Assembly: GCA_900542145.1 (NCBI GenBank)
Contig: UQMF01000006.1
Location: 1-64,000 of the forward strand
Reading direction: 5' to 3'
Source of the DNA: an uncultured Oscillospiraceae bacterium
Lineage (GTDB): Bacteria; Bacillota; Clostridia; Oscillospirales; Ruminococcaceae
Length of the DNA stretch: 64,000 bases
The notes under the pieces were generated by a model. It saw only the letters and a list, made by a program, of their open reading frames with translations. It was not told where the DNA came from and ran no database searches. This document shows positions 41,824 to 50,843 of this stretch, one piece after another. How positions within the stretch are numbered: position 1 is the stretch's first letter; each line of letters opens with the position of its first letter. The position numbers and the translations under genes are program-made.

Positions 41824-41846
41824 GCCGGGCATTATCACTGCCCGGC
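41824..41846 (+). other. Hairpin between the Gx transporter gene and polA
   Basis: GCCGGGCA (41824-41831) pairs with TGCCCGGC (41839-41846). It lacks a T run, so it is at best a weak terminator or an mRNA-processing element. Confidence 0.5.
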
Positions 41847-41874
41847 AGTAATATTCTGACTTAAAGGAGTACCA

Positions 41875-44391
41875 ATGAAGCTTCTTGTAATAGACGGCAA
41901 CAGTATAATGAACCGTGCATTTTACGGTATCCACCTGCTCACGAACAAAAAGGGCGCCCCCACGAACGCCCTCACCGGATTCATGAACATCTACCTCAAG
42001 CTGCTCAAGGAGGAGCAGCCGGATCATATCGCAGTGGCATTCGACCTGCACGCCCCGACATTCCGGCACAAGATGTACGCAGAATACAAAGGTACGCGTC
42101 ACGGAATGCCCGATGAACTCCGGGCGCAGATGCCGGTGATAAAGCAGCTTCTCACCGCACTGGGAATAACCATCGTGGAAAAAGAGGGATTCGAGGCGGA
42201 CGACATCATCGGCACCCTTTCCCACGAAGCGGAAAGGCAGGGCGGCTGCTGCACCATATCCACCGGCGACCGGGACAGCTTCCAGCTGATAACGGACAGG
42301 GTGACGGTAAGACTCGCGTCAAACAAGGAGGATATCCTCTACACCCCGGAGAAGATCGCCGAAGTGTACGGCGTGACTCCCCGGGAAATGCTGGAGGTCA
42401 AGACCCTCATGGGGGACAGCTCCGACAATATCCCCGGCGTGCCCGGCGTCGGCGAAAAGACCGCCCTGGGACTTATCCAGAAATACCACACGGTGCAGTA
42501 TATCTACGACAATCTCGCGGAAATAGACGTCACCAAGGGAGTGCGCACCAAGCTGGAAAACGGCAGGGAGAGCGCAGAGCTCAGCCGGAAGCTCGCCGAA
42601 ATAACCCTTGAAGCCCCGGTGCCGCTTGACATGGAGGAATACGCCGTGAAGTCCGGCGACCCCTCCGAAGCCGCCGGAATACTCGCCGAGATGGAGATGT
42701 TCAGCGTAATGAAGAAGCTGGGTCTGGACAAGGTCGCCCCGGCGAAAGTGGACATCGCCGCCGAGCAGTCTGCGCCGGATTCCGCAGAGCCGGAGGAATC
42801 CCCGTCAGCCCCGGCAGATATCCCGGAATTCGACCTGACAGCCTACGACGTGGCGCTGTGCGATGGTGAGATACACGTTTTCCTCAACGGAAAGCGCCAG
42901 GAAACGGACATAGTGGAATTCCTGCGCTCCGACAGCAAAAAGCGCACCGACGACGCAAAGGCGCTGTATTCCTACTGCATGAGGAACGGCATGGAGCTGA
43001 AAAACGTGGTATTCGACGCCGCCCTCGCAGGATACCTGCTGAACGTGAATTCCAACGACTACAGCGTGGAAAGGCTGTGCGCGGAATACGGCGCAGCCTA
43101 CAGCGCGGAACGCCTGGGGGAGTCGCTGTTCCTGCTGAACAGGACCCTGTGGGAAAAGCTGCACGCCCAGGGAATGTACAGCGTTCTGACGGATATCGAA
43201 ATTCCCCTCGCCGAAGTGCTCAGTTCCATGGAGATAGAGGGAATACGGCTGGACACCGCCGCGCTCCATCAGTTCGGGGAAGAGATACTGCCGAAAATCG
43301 ACGAACTGGCGCAGGATATCTACTCCGCTGCCGGGCACGAATTCAACATCGGTTCGCCGAAACAGCTTTCCGTCGTGCTTTTTGAGGAGCTTGGACTCCC
43401 GGCAGGAAAGAAGCGCAAGACCGGCTACTCCACCGACGCCGATACGCTGGAATCACTCCGGGACAGGCACCCCATAATTCCGCTGATATTCGAATACCGC
43501 ACGCTGACGAAGCTGTACAACACCTACGTCAAGGGTCTGGAATCCGCGGTTTCCCCGGACGGCAGAATGCACACCACGTTCAAGCAGACCGAAACGCGCA
43601 CCGGGCGTATCTCATCCGCCGAGCCGAATATCCAGAACATTCCCGTGCGCACGGAGATAGGACGCAATTTCCGGAAATTCTTCGTGGCAGGCGAGGGGAA
43701 GCTCCTTGCGGACGCGGACTACAGCCAGATAGAGCTGCGCGTACTGGCGCACCTCTCCGGCGACAAGGCGATGATAAAGACATTCTGCGAGGGCGGCGAT
43801 ATCCACACCGAAACCGCCGCCAGCGTTCTGGGACTTCCCCCCGAGTGGATAACTCCGGAGCAGCGCCGCAGCGCAAAGGCGGTCAACTTCGGCATCGTGT
43901 ACGGAATCGGCGCATTCTCCCTGGCAAAGGATATCAACGTGTCCGTGGCGGAAGCCAAGCGCTACATTGAGGATTACCTGAACCACTATTCCGGCGTGAG
44001 GGAATACATGGACAGGGTGACGAAGAGCGCCGAAAAGGACGGCTGGGCGGTCACCATGTTCGGCAGGAAGCGATTTATTCCGGAGATACTCTCAACCAAC
44101 AAGAACGTGAAGGCGCTGGGAAAGCGCATTGCGATGAACACTCCAATACAGGGTACTGCGGCGGATATCATCAAGATAGCCATGGTGCGCGTTTACCGCA
44201 GGCTGAAGGCGGAACTGCCGGAAGCGCGGCTGATACTCCAGGTGCACGATGAGCTTATCGTGGAAGCGCCGGAATCCCAGGCGGAGCAGGCGGCGAGGAT
44301 ACTCACCGAGGAAATGCAGGGCGCAGTGAAGCTCACGGTTCCGCTGACCGCCGACGCAAAGGAGGGCAAAACCTGGTATGACGCCCACTGA
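41875..44391 (+). CDS. polA: DNA polymerase I (no proofreading residues visible)
   Basis: An 838-residue family A polymerase. The 5'-3' exonuclease domain (about 1-290) begins LLVIDGNSIMNRAFYG and has EADDIIGTL and LMGDSSDNIPGVPGVGEKTA. The middle 3'-5' exonuclease-like region (about 310-460) lacks the DxE and YxxxD residues, so it is probably inactive, as in Bacillus polymerases. The polymerase domain has DYSQIELRVLAHLSGD, RRSAKAVNFGIVYG and LQVHDELIVEAP. AAAGGAG precedes the ATG. It overlaps rimI by 14 bases. Confidence 0.97.
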   Translation: MKLLVIDGNSIMNRAFYGIHLLTNKKGAPTNALTGFMNIYLKLLKEEQPDHIAVAFDLHAPTFRHKMYAEYKGTRHGMPDELRAQMPVIKQLLTALGITIVEKEGFEADDIIGTLSHEAERQGGCCTISTGDRDSFQLITDRVTVRLASNKEDILYTPEKIAEVYGVTPREMLEVKTLMGDSSDNIPGVPGVGEKTALGLIQKYHTVQYIYDNLAEIDVTKGVRTKLENGRESAELSRKLAEITLEAPVPLDMEEYAVKSGDPSEAAGILAEMEMFSVMKKLGLDKVAPAKVDIAAEQSAPDSAEPEESPSAPADIPEFDLTAYDVALCDGEIHVFLNGKRQETDIVEFLRSDSKKRTDDAKALYSYCMRNGMELKNVVFDAALAGYLLNVNSNDYSVERLCAEYGAAYSAERLGESLFLLNRTLWEKLHAQGMYSVLTDIEIPLAEVLSSMEIEGIRLDTAALHQFGEEILPKIDELAQDIYSAAGHEFNIGSPKQLSVVLFEELGLPAGKKRKTGYSTDADTLESLRDRHPIIPLIFEYRTLTKLYNTYVKGLESAVSPDGRMHTTFKQTETRTGRISSAEPNIQNIPVRTEIGRNFRKFFVAGEGKLLADADYSQIELRVLAHLSGDKAMIKTFCEGGDIHTETAASVLGLPPEWITPEQRRSAKAVNFGIVYGIGAFSLAKDINVSVAEAKRYIEDYLNHYSGVREYMDRVTKSAEKDGWAVTMFGRKRFIPEILSTNKNVKALGKRIAMNTPIQGTAADIIKIAMVRVYRRLKAELPEARLILQVHDELIVEAPESQAEQAARILTEEMQGAVKLTVPLTADAKEGKTWYDAH

Positions 44392-44797
44392 CGAGAAATT
44401 CGCACAGCTTGACCGTATCGAGCAGGAATGCTTCCACGGGAGCTGGACTTCTGAAACGCTGCTTTCGGAAATAAACAGTCCGCTCAATGTGCTCTGCACC
44501 GAGGAATCCGGCGGCATTACCGCAGGATTCGCGCTGGGGCGCGTCGTGGCGGACGAGGCGGAGCTGTTCCAGATTGCTGTGCTCCCGGAATTCCGCCGGC
44601 AGGGTATTGCGCAGCGGCTTCTGGAGCGGCTGCACGGCGAGATGAAGTCCCGGGGGGCGGCGTGCTGCTTTCTGGAGGTGCGCAGCCGGAATTCCGCGGC
44701 GATAGCGCTGTACGAGAAAGCCGGGTACGAGTACATCTCCACACGCCGGAACTATTACCCTGACGACGACGCGGCGATTTACCGAATCGCTTTATAA
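44378..44797 (+). CDS. rimI: Ribosomal protein S18 alanine N-acetyltransferase
   Basis: A 139-residue GNAT enzyme with RimI features: an N-terminal IEQECFHGSWTSETLLSEI, the acetyl-CoA loop LPEFRRQGIAQRLLERL, EVRSRNSAAIALYEKAGY and the terminal RRNYYPDDDAAIYRIAL. RimI acetylates the N-terminal alanine of S18. It starts within the last codons of polA and shares its transcript. It is usually found beside tsaB/tsaD; here it is with polA instead. Confidence 0.9.
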   Translation: MTPTDEKFAQLDRIEQECFHGSWTSETLLSEINSPLNVLCTEESGGITAGFALGRVVADEAELFQIAVLPEFRRQGIAQRLLERLHGEMKSRGAACCFLEVRSRNSAAIALYEKAGYEYISTRRNYYPDDDAAIYRIAL

Positions 44798-44801
44798 ACA
44801 G

Positions 44802-44830
44802 AAATCCCCCCGGTTCTCCGGAGGGATTTT
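44802..44830. terminator. Bidirectional terminator between rimI and coaX
   Basis: AAATCCCCCCGG (44802-44813) pairs, with one mismatch, with CCGGAGGGATTT (44818-44829). The same stem recurs at 46.34 and 54.07 kb. Confidence 0.8.
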
Positions 44831-44852
44831 GTGTATTGTAAGGTTCGTGTGT

Positions 44853-45620
44853 TTATTTTACGTTCTTGTTCCAGATGAGCATAAGTCCCTTTAAGAGAAG
44901 GTCGTCATCATAGATTATTTCGTGATGGCACAGTGGGATAACTACCTGCGCCAGTCCGCCGGTTGCAACTACGGTCGTCTTTTCGCCGAGTTCCTCTTCA
45001 ATGCGCTCGATTATGCCGTCGATAGCGCATGCGTTGGAATACATTATACCGCTCTTTATGCAGTCCACCGTGTTTGAGCAGATAACGCGCTTCGGCTTTT
45101 CGTACGCTATCTTCGGCAGCTGAGCCGTGCGCGAATTCAGCGCGTCTGCGGATACCGCCACGCCGGTGGTGATAAGACCGCCGATATATGTGCGGTTCCT
45201 GTCGATGACGGAAAACGTCGTCGCGGTGCCCATGTCGATAAGTACCTGTGGGACGGGATATTCGTGGATACCTGCAACGGCGTCAACGACAAGGTCGCTT
45301 CCAAGCTGCGCCGGATTGTCTATCTGTATTGAAAGCCCGGTCTTTATCCCCGGACCGACTACCATTATCCTGCCGTCCACCAGCTTCTCCACCGCAGTCT
45401 TTACGGTGAAAGTCACGGAGGGTACGACGGACGAAATGATAGCGCCGGTGATGTCGTCACGCTTTATATCGTTGATATCCAGCGCCGCCTTTATCTTGAC
45501 CGCGTATTCCAGCGAGGTTTCGCGCTGGACTGTCGCCAGGCGCTCCCGGAAAAGGATCTTGTCCCCGTCCGCGCAGCCGAGGACGATATTCGTGTTGCCT
45601 ATATCTATCGCAAGTATCAT
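44853..45620 (-). CDS. coaX: Type III pantothenate kinase
   Basis: A 255-residue ASKHA-fold kinase catalysing the first step of CoA synthesis. Motifs: MILAIDIGNTNIVLG (phosphate 1), PQVLIDMGTATTFSVID (phosphate 2), GGLITTGVAVSADALNSRTAQLP and VATGGLAQVV. Type III enzymes escape CoA feedback inhibition. It lies 12 bases after an ECF S-component gene, which suggests that uptake and phosphorylation of pantothenate are coupled. Confidence 0.96.
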   Translation of the reverse strand: MILAIDIGNTNIVLGCADGDKILFRERLATVQRETSLEYAVKIKAALDINDIKRDDITGAIISSVVPSVTFTVKTAVEKLVDGRIMVVGPGIKTGLSIQIDNPAQLGSDLVVDAVAGIHEYPVPQVLIDMGTATTFSVIDRNRTYIGGLITTGVAVSADALNSRTAQLPKIAYEKPKRVICSNTVDCIKSGIMYSNACAIDGIIERIEEELGEKTTVVATGGLAQVVIPLCHHEIIYDDDLLLKGLMLIWNKNVK

Positions 45621-45632
45621 TGCCGCTCCTTT

Positions 45633-46229
45633 TTATAAGCCCTGCTTGTTACTTGACAGCTTGTTCTTTACTATGTCCACGATTCTGACTATCACGGAAC
45701 TGAGCAGGAGATTGGCGCCAAGTTCTACCAGGAAGTTCACGCCGACAAAAGCAGTCACCATGTAGACGCCGGCATTCTCGACGCCTGCGCCTGCCGCCCA
45801 TTCGCTTATCGTGTCCATAAAGAATGCGAGGCAGCCCAGCAGGAATATACCTGTGTTGACGATCGGCGCAGCCGCAGCGGCGCAGATAGTCGCTGCCCAG
45901 CGGTTCTTGTTTTCAAGCGCCTTATATATAAGTCCCGGAACCAGTCCGGCTGCCGCGCCCTTTACAAGCACCGTGATTATGGTGCCGGGCACGTTTATCA
46001 CCAGGAACGCATTAGCGCCGCCGGTAAACAGTACCATCGCACCGAAAACCAGTCCCAGCCAGCCGCCGGCAGCCCAGCCGTACAGCGCCGCGCCGACCAC
46101 TATCGGAATGAGCGCAAACGTGATGTTGAACGGACCTACCGTTATTCCCATCGTCAGGAAATAGACGACTGCTACCAATGCGGTGAGAAGCCCTATTCCA
46201 ACTAGCTTGTGGATCTTTTCGCTGTTCAT
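45633..46229 (-). CDS. ECF transporter S component, probably for pantothenate
   Basis: A 198-residue membrane protein with about six helices and S-component landmarks (ITVGPFNITFALIPIVVGAALYGWAAGGWLGLVFG, GLVPGLIYKAL, AAPIVNTGIFLLGCLAFF). These bind a vitamin and work with a shared ECF A/A'/T energiser not present here. Being directly upstream of coaX suggests pantothenate (PanT-like), an inference from context only. The ATG at 46229 follows AAGGAGG by ten bases; a TTG six bases earlier is an unlikely start. Confidence 0.85.
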   Translation of the reverse strand: MNSEKIHKLVGIGLLTALVAVVYFLTMGITVGPFNITFALIPIVVGAALYGWAAGGWLGLVFGAMVLFTGGANAFLVINVPGTIITVLVKGAAAGLVPGLIYKALENKNRWAATICAAAAAPIVNTGIFLLGCLAFFMDTISEWAAGAGVENAGVYMVTAFVGVNFLVELGANLLLSSVIVRIVDIVKNKLSSNKQGL

Positions 46230-46333
46230 ATTCAATTTTCCTCCTTGTTATCATTCCCCGATATCCGGGGATACAATACAATACTCTTGTATTATAGCAT
46301 ATTATCAGCGAAAAATCTACTATTATCACATAC

Positions 46334-46363
46334 AAAAAAATCCCCCCGGAAAAGCCGGAGGGA
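46334..46363 (-). terminator. Terminator of the TerB/GNAT operon
   Basis: TCCCCCCGG (46341-46349) pairs with CCGGAGGGA (46355-46363), with one mismatch. On the minus strand it is followed by seven T (46334-46340). Confidence 0.87.
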
Positions 46364-46382
46364 AAGCAGATAGCACAAAAAT

Positions 46383-46853
46383 TCAGAGTATTATTTCCAT
46401 CTGGGTCTCCTTGACGAACATGCCCATCTTGTCGTAGAACTCCCGGGCGTTGTTGCCCTCCCAGACATTCAGCGTCACGTCATAGCAGCCCTGTTCCCTG
46501 GCGTACCTCTTCACATGGTCGAACAGGATAGTCCCCACATGCTGTCCGCGGCAGTTCTCGTCAACGCACAGGTCATCGATGTACAGCGTTCTGACCGGGC
46601 GCATGTTAGTGGAAAACGGCGGCTGCTTCATAACGCAGAATGCGTATCCCACCACCTCTCCGCTGTCGTCCGCAGCCACGAATACCGGAGTTTCGTCGTC
46701 CCGGAATATGTCGCGCAGCTGCTCCCGGGTGTACTTCGTCCTGCCGGATATGAAGATGTCCGGGCGCAGCTTCGCGTGCAGCTCCAGCACCTCGCTCAGC
46801 AGCTGCATTGTCTTTTCGGCGTCCTTTTCTTCCGCTCTTCTTACTGTTATCAT
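46383..46853 (-). CDS. GNAT-family N-acetyltransferase
   Basis: A 156-residue GNAT protein. It has an N-terminal MITVRRAEEKDAEKTMQLLSEV, a middle strand VGYAFCVM, and the acetyl-CoA site YIDDLCVDENCRGQHVGTILFDHVKRYARE followed by LNVWEGNNAREFYDKMGM. The substrate is unknown. It lies 12 bases downstream of the TerB-type gene and ends the long minus-strand run. An AGGGACG-like site precedes the ATG. Confidence 0.9.
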   Translation of the reverse strand: MITVRRAEEKDAEKTMQLLSEVLELHAKLRPDIFISGRTKYTREQLRDIFRDDETPVFVAADDSGEVVGYAFCVMKQPPFSTNMRPVRTLYIDDLCVDENCRGQHVGTILFDHVKRYAREQGCYDVTLNVWEGNNAREFYDKMGMFVKETQMEIIL

Positions 46854-46865
46854 AACGTCCCTCTC

Positions 46866-48833
46866 TTACGTCAGTGACAGAATATTATCAACGTCCGGCG
46901 CGTAATCCGGGATTATTCCGCCGTCCTCTATCAGGATATCCCCGATGTTCTCCATCGCTGCGGCGTTTATCCGGTCGTATTCCGTTTCCGGCATTACTCC
47001 ACGACTGCGGCAGTATTCCTCGGCACTCCCCCCGGAGAGCGCCCTCAGCAGCCCGATGTCCTCCGCCGACAGCCCCTGCGCGAATTCACGCCAGCCCTCC
47101 GGAAGTCCGTCGAACGCGCCGCCTGATTCTCCGGCAAGTATTTCAGCGGAAATATTATACTCCGAGTAATCGTTCGCAAATCCTGCGGTCTGTTCCTCGA
47201 AGGAATCCTCCTCGATCTCCGTCATGCGCTCGGTGATGTCCGTCTGCGGCAGGGTGTCCGGCTCCTCGATGATGAGCTTCCGGGTGGTTTCGTCCGCTTC
47301 CTGGCGTATTCTCGCAAGCTTGCTGACGTCAATCTCCACCGGCGCCCTTACCGCTGCGGCAGGCTCAGGCTTCTCATCGTAATTGTAGTCAGCGCGCTTC
47401 TTCTGCTTTTTCGGTGGGAATATCCCGTTGTTGTCGCACCACTTCTCCGCCGCCCGGGCAACGACCTCCTGGAATTCCGGCTCGCTGACGGCGGCGTAAA
47501 GCTTGTCGCGGTTGGTCATATCCTCCAGCACCGGAGTGATGTTCGGCGAAATCCCATATCGGAACCCCGTGCGCTTTCTCAGCACGGATTCCACGCTCTT
47601 GAGCACCCAGCCCACGAAATAGCGGTAGGGAGCCTGCTCGAACACCTCCAGGCAGGGCTTTCCGCGCTTCACGCTGTACTGCTCCAGAGGGCTTATCTTC
47701 AGGCTGTGGAATCCGTCCATGCGGTCAAGGTCAACATAGGCGCCCTCGAAAGGCACCCACTGGCGGTCCTTCCACAGCCGTCCGCAGATCAGTTCGAACA
47801 TGGTTATCCCCCGGGCGGTGAAATAGCCGTCCAGGGCGGTGAGAGCCGCCTCCAGGACGCTCTCAAGCATTGCCTGGTGCTCCGGGGTGAAGAATATGCT
47901 CCCCCGGAGGTTGTAGGAGGAGCGCTGCATGAGGAACTCCAGCTTCCCGGAATACCTCTGTTCCAGGATATCCATTGCGTCGCCGCCGATATCCTGCCCG
48001 AGATTCTCCGCCGGGGAGGGCAGGACGCTGCCGCCCATATCGTTGTACGCCCGGAAATCCTTGAGCCAGCGCGGAAGCAGCTTGTCCAGCGCCGGGCAGA
48101 ATTCCCGGCAGCCCTCCCACACGCCGGACAGCCGGTTGTAGGCGTCCGCCGCAGACAGCACTCCGATGCGGTTCAGCAGCTCGTAGCAGTACAGGATAAT
48201 GTAAGGTTTGTCCGTCCTGTTGTAAACTCCGCTCCGGGCGAGGGTGCGCCAGGTGAAGTAAGTCCGCAGCTGATCGGTGGAAAGCGCTCCGTACACCGGG
48301 CGCTCGATTCCGCAGAAGCAGTTCCTGCCGAAGTCATCGGTGACGTCCCTGACGTATTCTCCCTGCTGCACCAGGGTTTCCTCCGCGCAGGGGCGCAGCA
48401 TATATCCGTTGTAGAACCGCTGACCCAGCCGGCGCATTCCCTCGATCTTCGCGCGGATACTCCCCTCGGCGGTGTCGGCGCCAGTTTCGGAGGGCGCAAA
48501 CGCGAGGTCGTCGGTGCTGAGCGTATCGCTGCCGCTGAGGTAGTCTACGCTGTTCACTGGCTCCCGGAGCGTTTCCCGGGGAGGTATTTTCTCGCCGTAG
48601 GACTCCTCTCCGGCGGACTGTATCGCCTCCCGGACAATGCTGCTTATCCTGTCCTGCACCGATTTTCTTACCGCCGCGCTTATGTCGGGGGTGCTCTCAC
48701 CGCTGTCCGTGGGGGAGGCCTGCGGATCCTCAACCGGGCGAGCCTTCAGTTCTATCATGCGCTTCAGTTCCTGCGCTATCTCTTCCCGGGTCTTTGCCTT
48801 GCTGTCCATCATCAGCCGGAATTTGTCCTGCAT
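46866..48833 (-). CDS. TerB-N/TerB-C domain protein
   Basis: A 655-residue soluble protein. A disordered acidic N-terminus (about 1-150) is followed by a TerB-N-like region with YGALSTDQLRTYFTWRTLARSGVYNRTDKPYIILYCYELLNRIGVLS (about 180-235). Helical segments and a TerB-C-like end follow (about 560-655, LPEGWREFAQGLSAEDIGLLRALSGG). TerB-related proteins occur in tellurite/stress and phage-response gene sets, often with helicases; the biochemical role is unknown. GGAAAGGAGGG precedes the ATG. It lies 90 bases after the Abi_2 gene. Confidence 0.75.
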   Translation of the reverse strand: MQDKFRLMMDSKAKTREEIAQELKRMIELKARPVEDPQASPTDSGESTPDISAAVRKSVQDRISSIVREAIQSAGEESYGEKIPPRETLREPVNSVDYLSGSDTLSTDDLAFAPSETGADTAEGSIRAKIEGMRRLGQRFYNGYMLRPCAEETLVQQGEYVRDVTDDFGRNCFCGIERPVYGALSTDQLRTYFTWRTLARSGVYNRTDKPYIILYCYELLNRIGVLSAADAYNRLSGVWEGCREFCPALDKLLPRWLKDFRAYNDMGGSVLPSPAENLGQDIGGDAMDILEQRYSGKLEFLMQRSSYNLRGSIFFTPEHQAMLESVLEAALTALDGYFTARGITMFELICGRLWKDRQWVPFEGAYVDLDRMDGFHSLKISPLEQYSVKRGKPCLEVFEQAPYRYFVGWVLKSVESVLRKRTGFRYGISPNITPVLEDMTNRDKLYAAVSEPEFQEVVARAAEKWCDNNGIFPPKKQKKRADYNYDEKPEPAAAVRAPVEIDVSKLARIRQEADETTRKLIIEEPDTLPQTDITERMTEIEEDSFEEQTAGFANDYSEYNISAEILAGESGGAFDGLPEGWREFAQGLSAEDIGLLRALSGGSAEEYCRSRGVMPETEYDRINAAAMENIGDILIEDGGIIPDYAPDVDNILSLT

Positions 48834-48922
48834 GCTCGCCCTCCTTTCCCAAAAGCGCCGGAATCCGCCGCAGCTGCGCGTATTCTGCGCTGTCCTGCGG
48901 CGCTCCAGCGCCGTTCAATGTA

Positions 48923-49801
48923 TTACTGAATAACTGCGTCCTGCCAGGTGATAAGCTCTTCCCAGTCCTCCGGGAATCCGAGGTCGTCCAGACGCAGCAC
49001 GTCGGAATTCTTCCGGATAAGCCTTGTAACAGGCTTCACGACGCGCTCGTTCCAGTTCCTGTGATTATGGGAAAGCTGCTTCATCACGATGATGTAGCCG
49101 AACACGTCCGGCTTAAGTTCCATGTCCATGCCTTTCGGGGTCCTGGGCATTACCGGGAAGCAGTTTCCGTAAAGCCGGTTGTAGTGCGCGCAGTAATTCC
49201 GCAGCTCATTCAGGCAGAACAGCCAGTTGTCCAGTTCGTTGCTGGAGCAGCCGTAGTACCGGTCGGCGATCTCTTTCTTGTCCGCGCTCTGCATATCTTT
49301 ATAGAAGAACGCCAGCGTGCCGAAGCTGAAAAGCTCCATCACCACCCACAGTGGGAATGCGCCGCAGTACTTGGAGTTATAGTGCCTTACGAATTCACGG
49401 TCGTCGTTCACCTCGATAAGGTGCTTGACCTTGCTCAGAAATTGCTGATGGTTGTGCCGGAAATCGAACGTGGAAGGGTTCAGATACCCCAGAGCGCCAT
49501 ATTTCAGAGCGTGGTAGTTGGACACCGCCGCGCGCATGGCTATCTCGGTTTCCTCCAGGGACGCAAGCAGAATGCTGCGGAGCTTCCTGTCCGCCTCGTA
49601 CACCCGGAGCACGTTCTCAAAGGTGGTTCCCTCCTCGTAGCGCCCTTTGGATACGGTGAACGGCGCGAAATAATCCGCCAAACGGAAGTAGTTGATGTAT
49701 TTCAGCGTTTCCTCGGCGTGCTTCTCGTCCTCAATTATGCAGCCGCGCTGCCTGAGCTTCTGTACCTGCTCCCGTATGGTTGCCGGAATTTTCTGGTTCA
49801 T
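48923..49801 (-). CDS. Abi_2 (AbiD/AbiF-like) HEPN-type abortive infection protein
   Basis: A 292-residue protein of the Abi_2 family. It begins NQKIPATIREQVQKLRQRGCIIEDEKHAEETLKYINYFRLADYF, typical of AbiD/AbiF, and has RNYCAHYNRLYG near the C-terminal third, which fits the R-x4-H catalytic motif of HEPN RNases. Such proteins are thought to cleave RNA and halt growth on phage infection. The ATG at 49801 follows GAGGT; the thirteen upstream in-frame codons overlap gpsA. It sits inside a lipid-synthesis operon, with no partner antitoxin recognised. Confidence 0.86.
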   Translation of the reverse strand: MNQKIPATIREQVQKLRQRGCIIEDEKHAEETLKYINYFRLADYFAPFTVSKGRYEEGTTFENVLRVYEADRKLRSILLASLEETEIAMRAAVSNYHALKYGALGYLNPSTFDFRHNHQQFLSKVKHLIEVNDDREFVRHYNSKYCGAFPLWVVMELFSFGTLAFFYKDMQSADKKEIADRYYGCSSNELDNWLFCLNELRNYCAHYNRLYGNCFPVMPRTPKGMDMELKPDVFGYIIVMKQLSHNHRNWNERVVKPVTRLIRKNSDVLRLDDLGFPEDWEELITWQDAVIQ

Positions 49802-49811
49802 AGTTACCTCG

Positions 49812-50813
49812 TCAGTCCATCCAGAACACTTCACGCTCATGCTTGCTTTTCCTCATCATGAGCGCTGAAATGCTCTCCGTCGGATCGCTGCCTTCATAGC
49901 ATATCTTGACTATCTGCTCTATTATCGGAGTGTCGATTCCCTTTTCCTGCGCCAGTCGGTATGCGATCTTGCTGCTGGTGTATCCCTCGACTGTTCCCAC
50001 CTGAGCCACCGCCTCCGCCGCCGGGACTCCCTTTCCGATGAGATTTCCTGCGCGGAAGTTGCGTGAGTGCAGTGAGGTGCAGGTAACTATCAGGTCGCCT
50101 ATACCCGCCATGCCGGTGAATGTTTTCCAGTTCGCGCCAAGCCCTACGCCAAGTCGGGTGATCTCGGTCATTCCACGGGTCATGAGCGCCGCCACGGTGT
50201 TGTCGCCAAGTCCCATTCCACGCGCGATACCGCAGCCCAGGGCGATGGGGTTCTTAAGCACGCCGCCAAGCTCGCAGCCTGCAACGTCATCGTTCGTGTA
50301 GATGCGATATCGCTCGTTGGAAAGGGTGCGCTGGATATAATCCGCAACGCCGTCGCTGTAGCTTGCGCATACCTCGGTCGTCGGGACAAGCCGCGCTATC
50401 TCCTCCGCATGGCAGGGACCGGTGATGACTCCCACGGGGTTCTCCGGAAGCTCCTCCCGTATTATCTGGGAAAGGCGGTATCCGGTGCTGCCTTCAAGTC
50501 CCTTGCTGACGTTTATGACAACAGTGCCCCTGTCAACGTAAGGCTTCACGGTCTGGACTGCCTCCCGGAAGAACGGCGACGGTATCGCCACCAGGATTAT
50601 ATCCGCGCCGCTCACGCACTTCGGGTCGGTGGTGACTCCAAGCGATTCCGGCAGCTTTACCCCGGGAAGCAGGCGCTTGTGCTCGCGCTCGGTGCGCAGC
50701 AGCTCCGCCTCGTTCTCGAACTTGGTCCAGGTCATCACCTCGTGACCGTATGTCGTGAATAATACGCCAAGGGCTGTGCCGTAGCCGCAGCCCAGTATCG
50801 TTATCTTTGCCAT
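49812..50813 (-). CDS. gpsA: NAD(P)H-dependent glycerol-3-phosphate dehydrogenase (variant)
   Basis: A 333-residue GpsA-like enzyme reducing dihydroxyacetone phosphate to glycerol 3-phosphate for phospholipids. The C-terminal domain keeps the catalytic lysine (GGVLKNPIALGCGIARG), GLGDNTVAALMTRGM and FTGMAGIGDLIVTCTS. The N-terminal Rossmann motif is unusual: ITILGCGYGTALG has one residue fewer than the usual GxGxWGTALA, and GPCHAEEIAR replaces GPSHAEEV. It is in the same run as plsY, which uses its product. Confidence 0.92.
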   Translation of the reverse strand: MAKITILGCGYGTALGVLFTTYGHEVMTWTKFENEAELLRTEREHKRLLPGVKLPESLGVTTDPKCVSGADIILVAIPSPFFREAVQTVKPYVDRGTVVINVSKGLEGSTGYRLSQIIREELPENPVGVITGPCHAEEIARLVPTTEVCASYSDGVADYIQRTLSNERYRIYTNDDVAGCELGGVLKNPIALGCGIARGMGLGDNTVAALMTRGMTEITRLGVGLGANWKTFTGMAGIGDLIVTCTSLHSRNFRAGNLIGKGVPAAEAVAQVGTVEGYTSSKIAYRLAQEKGIDTPIIEQIVKICYEGSDPTESISALMMRKSKHEREVFWMD

Positions 50814-50843
50814 GATATGACAGACCTCCAGATATATAGACGA

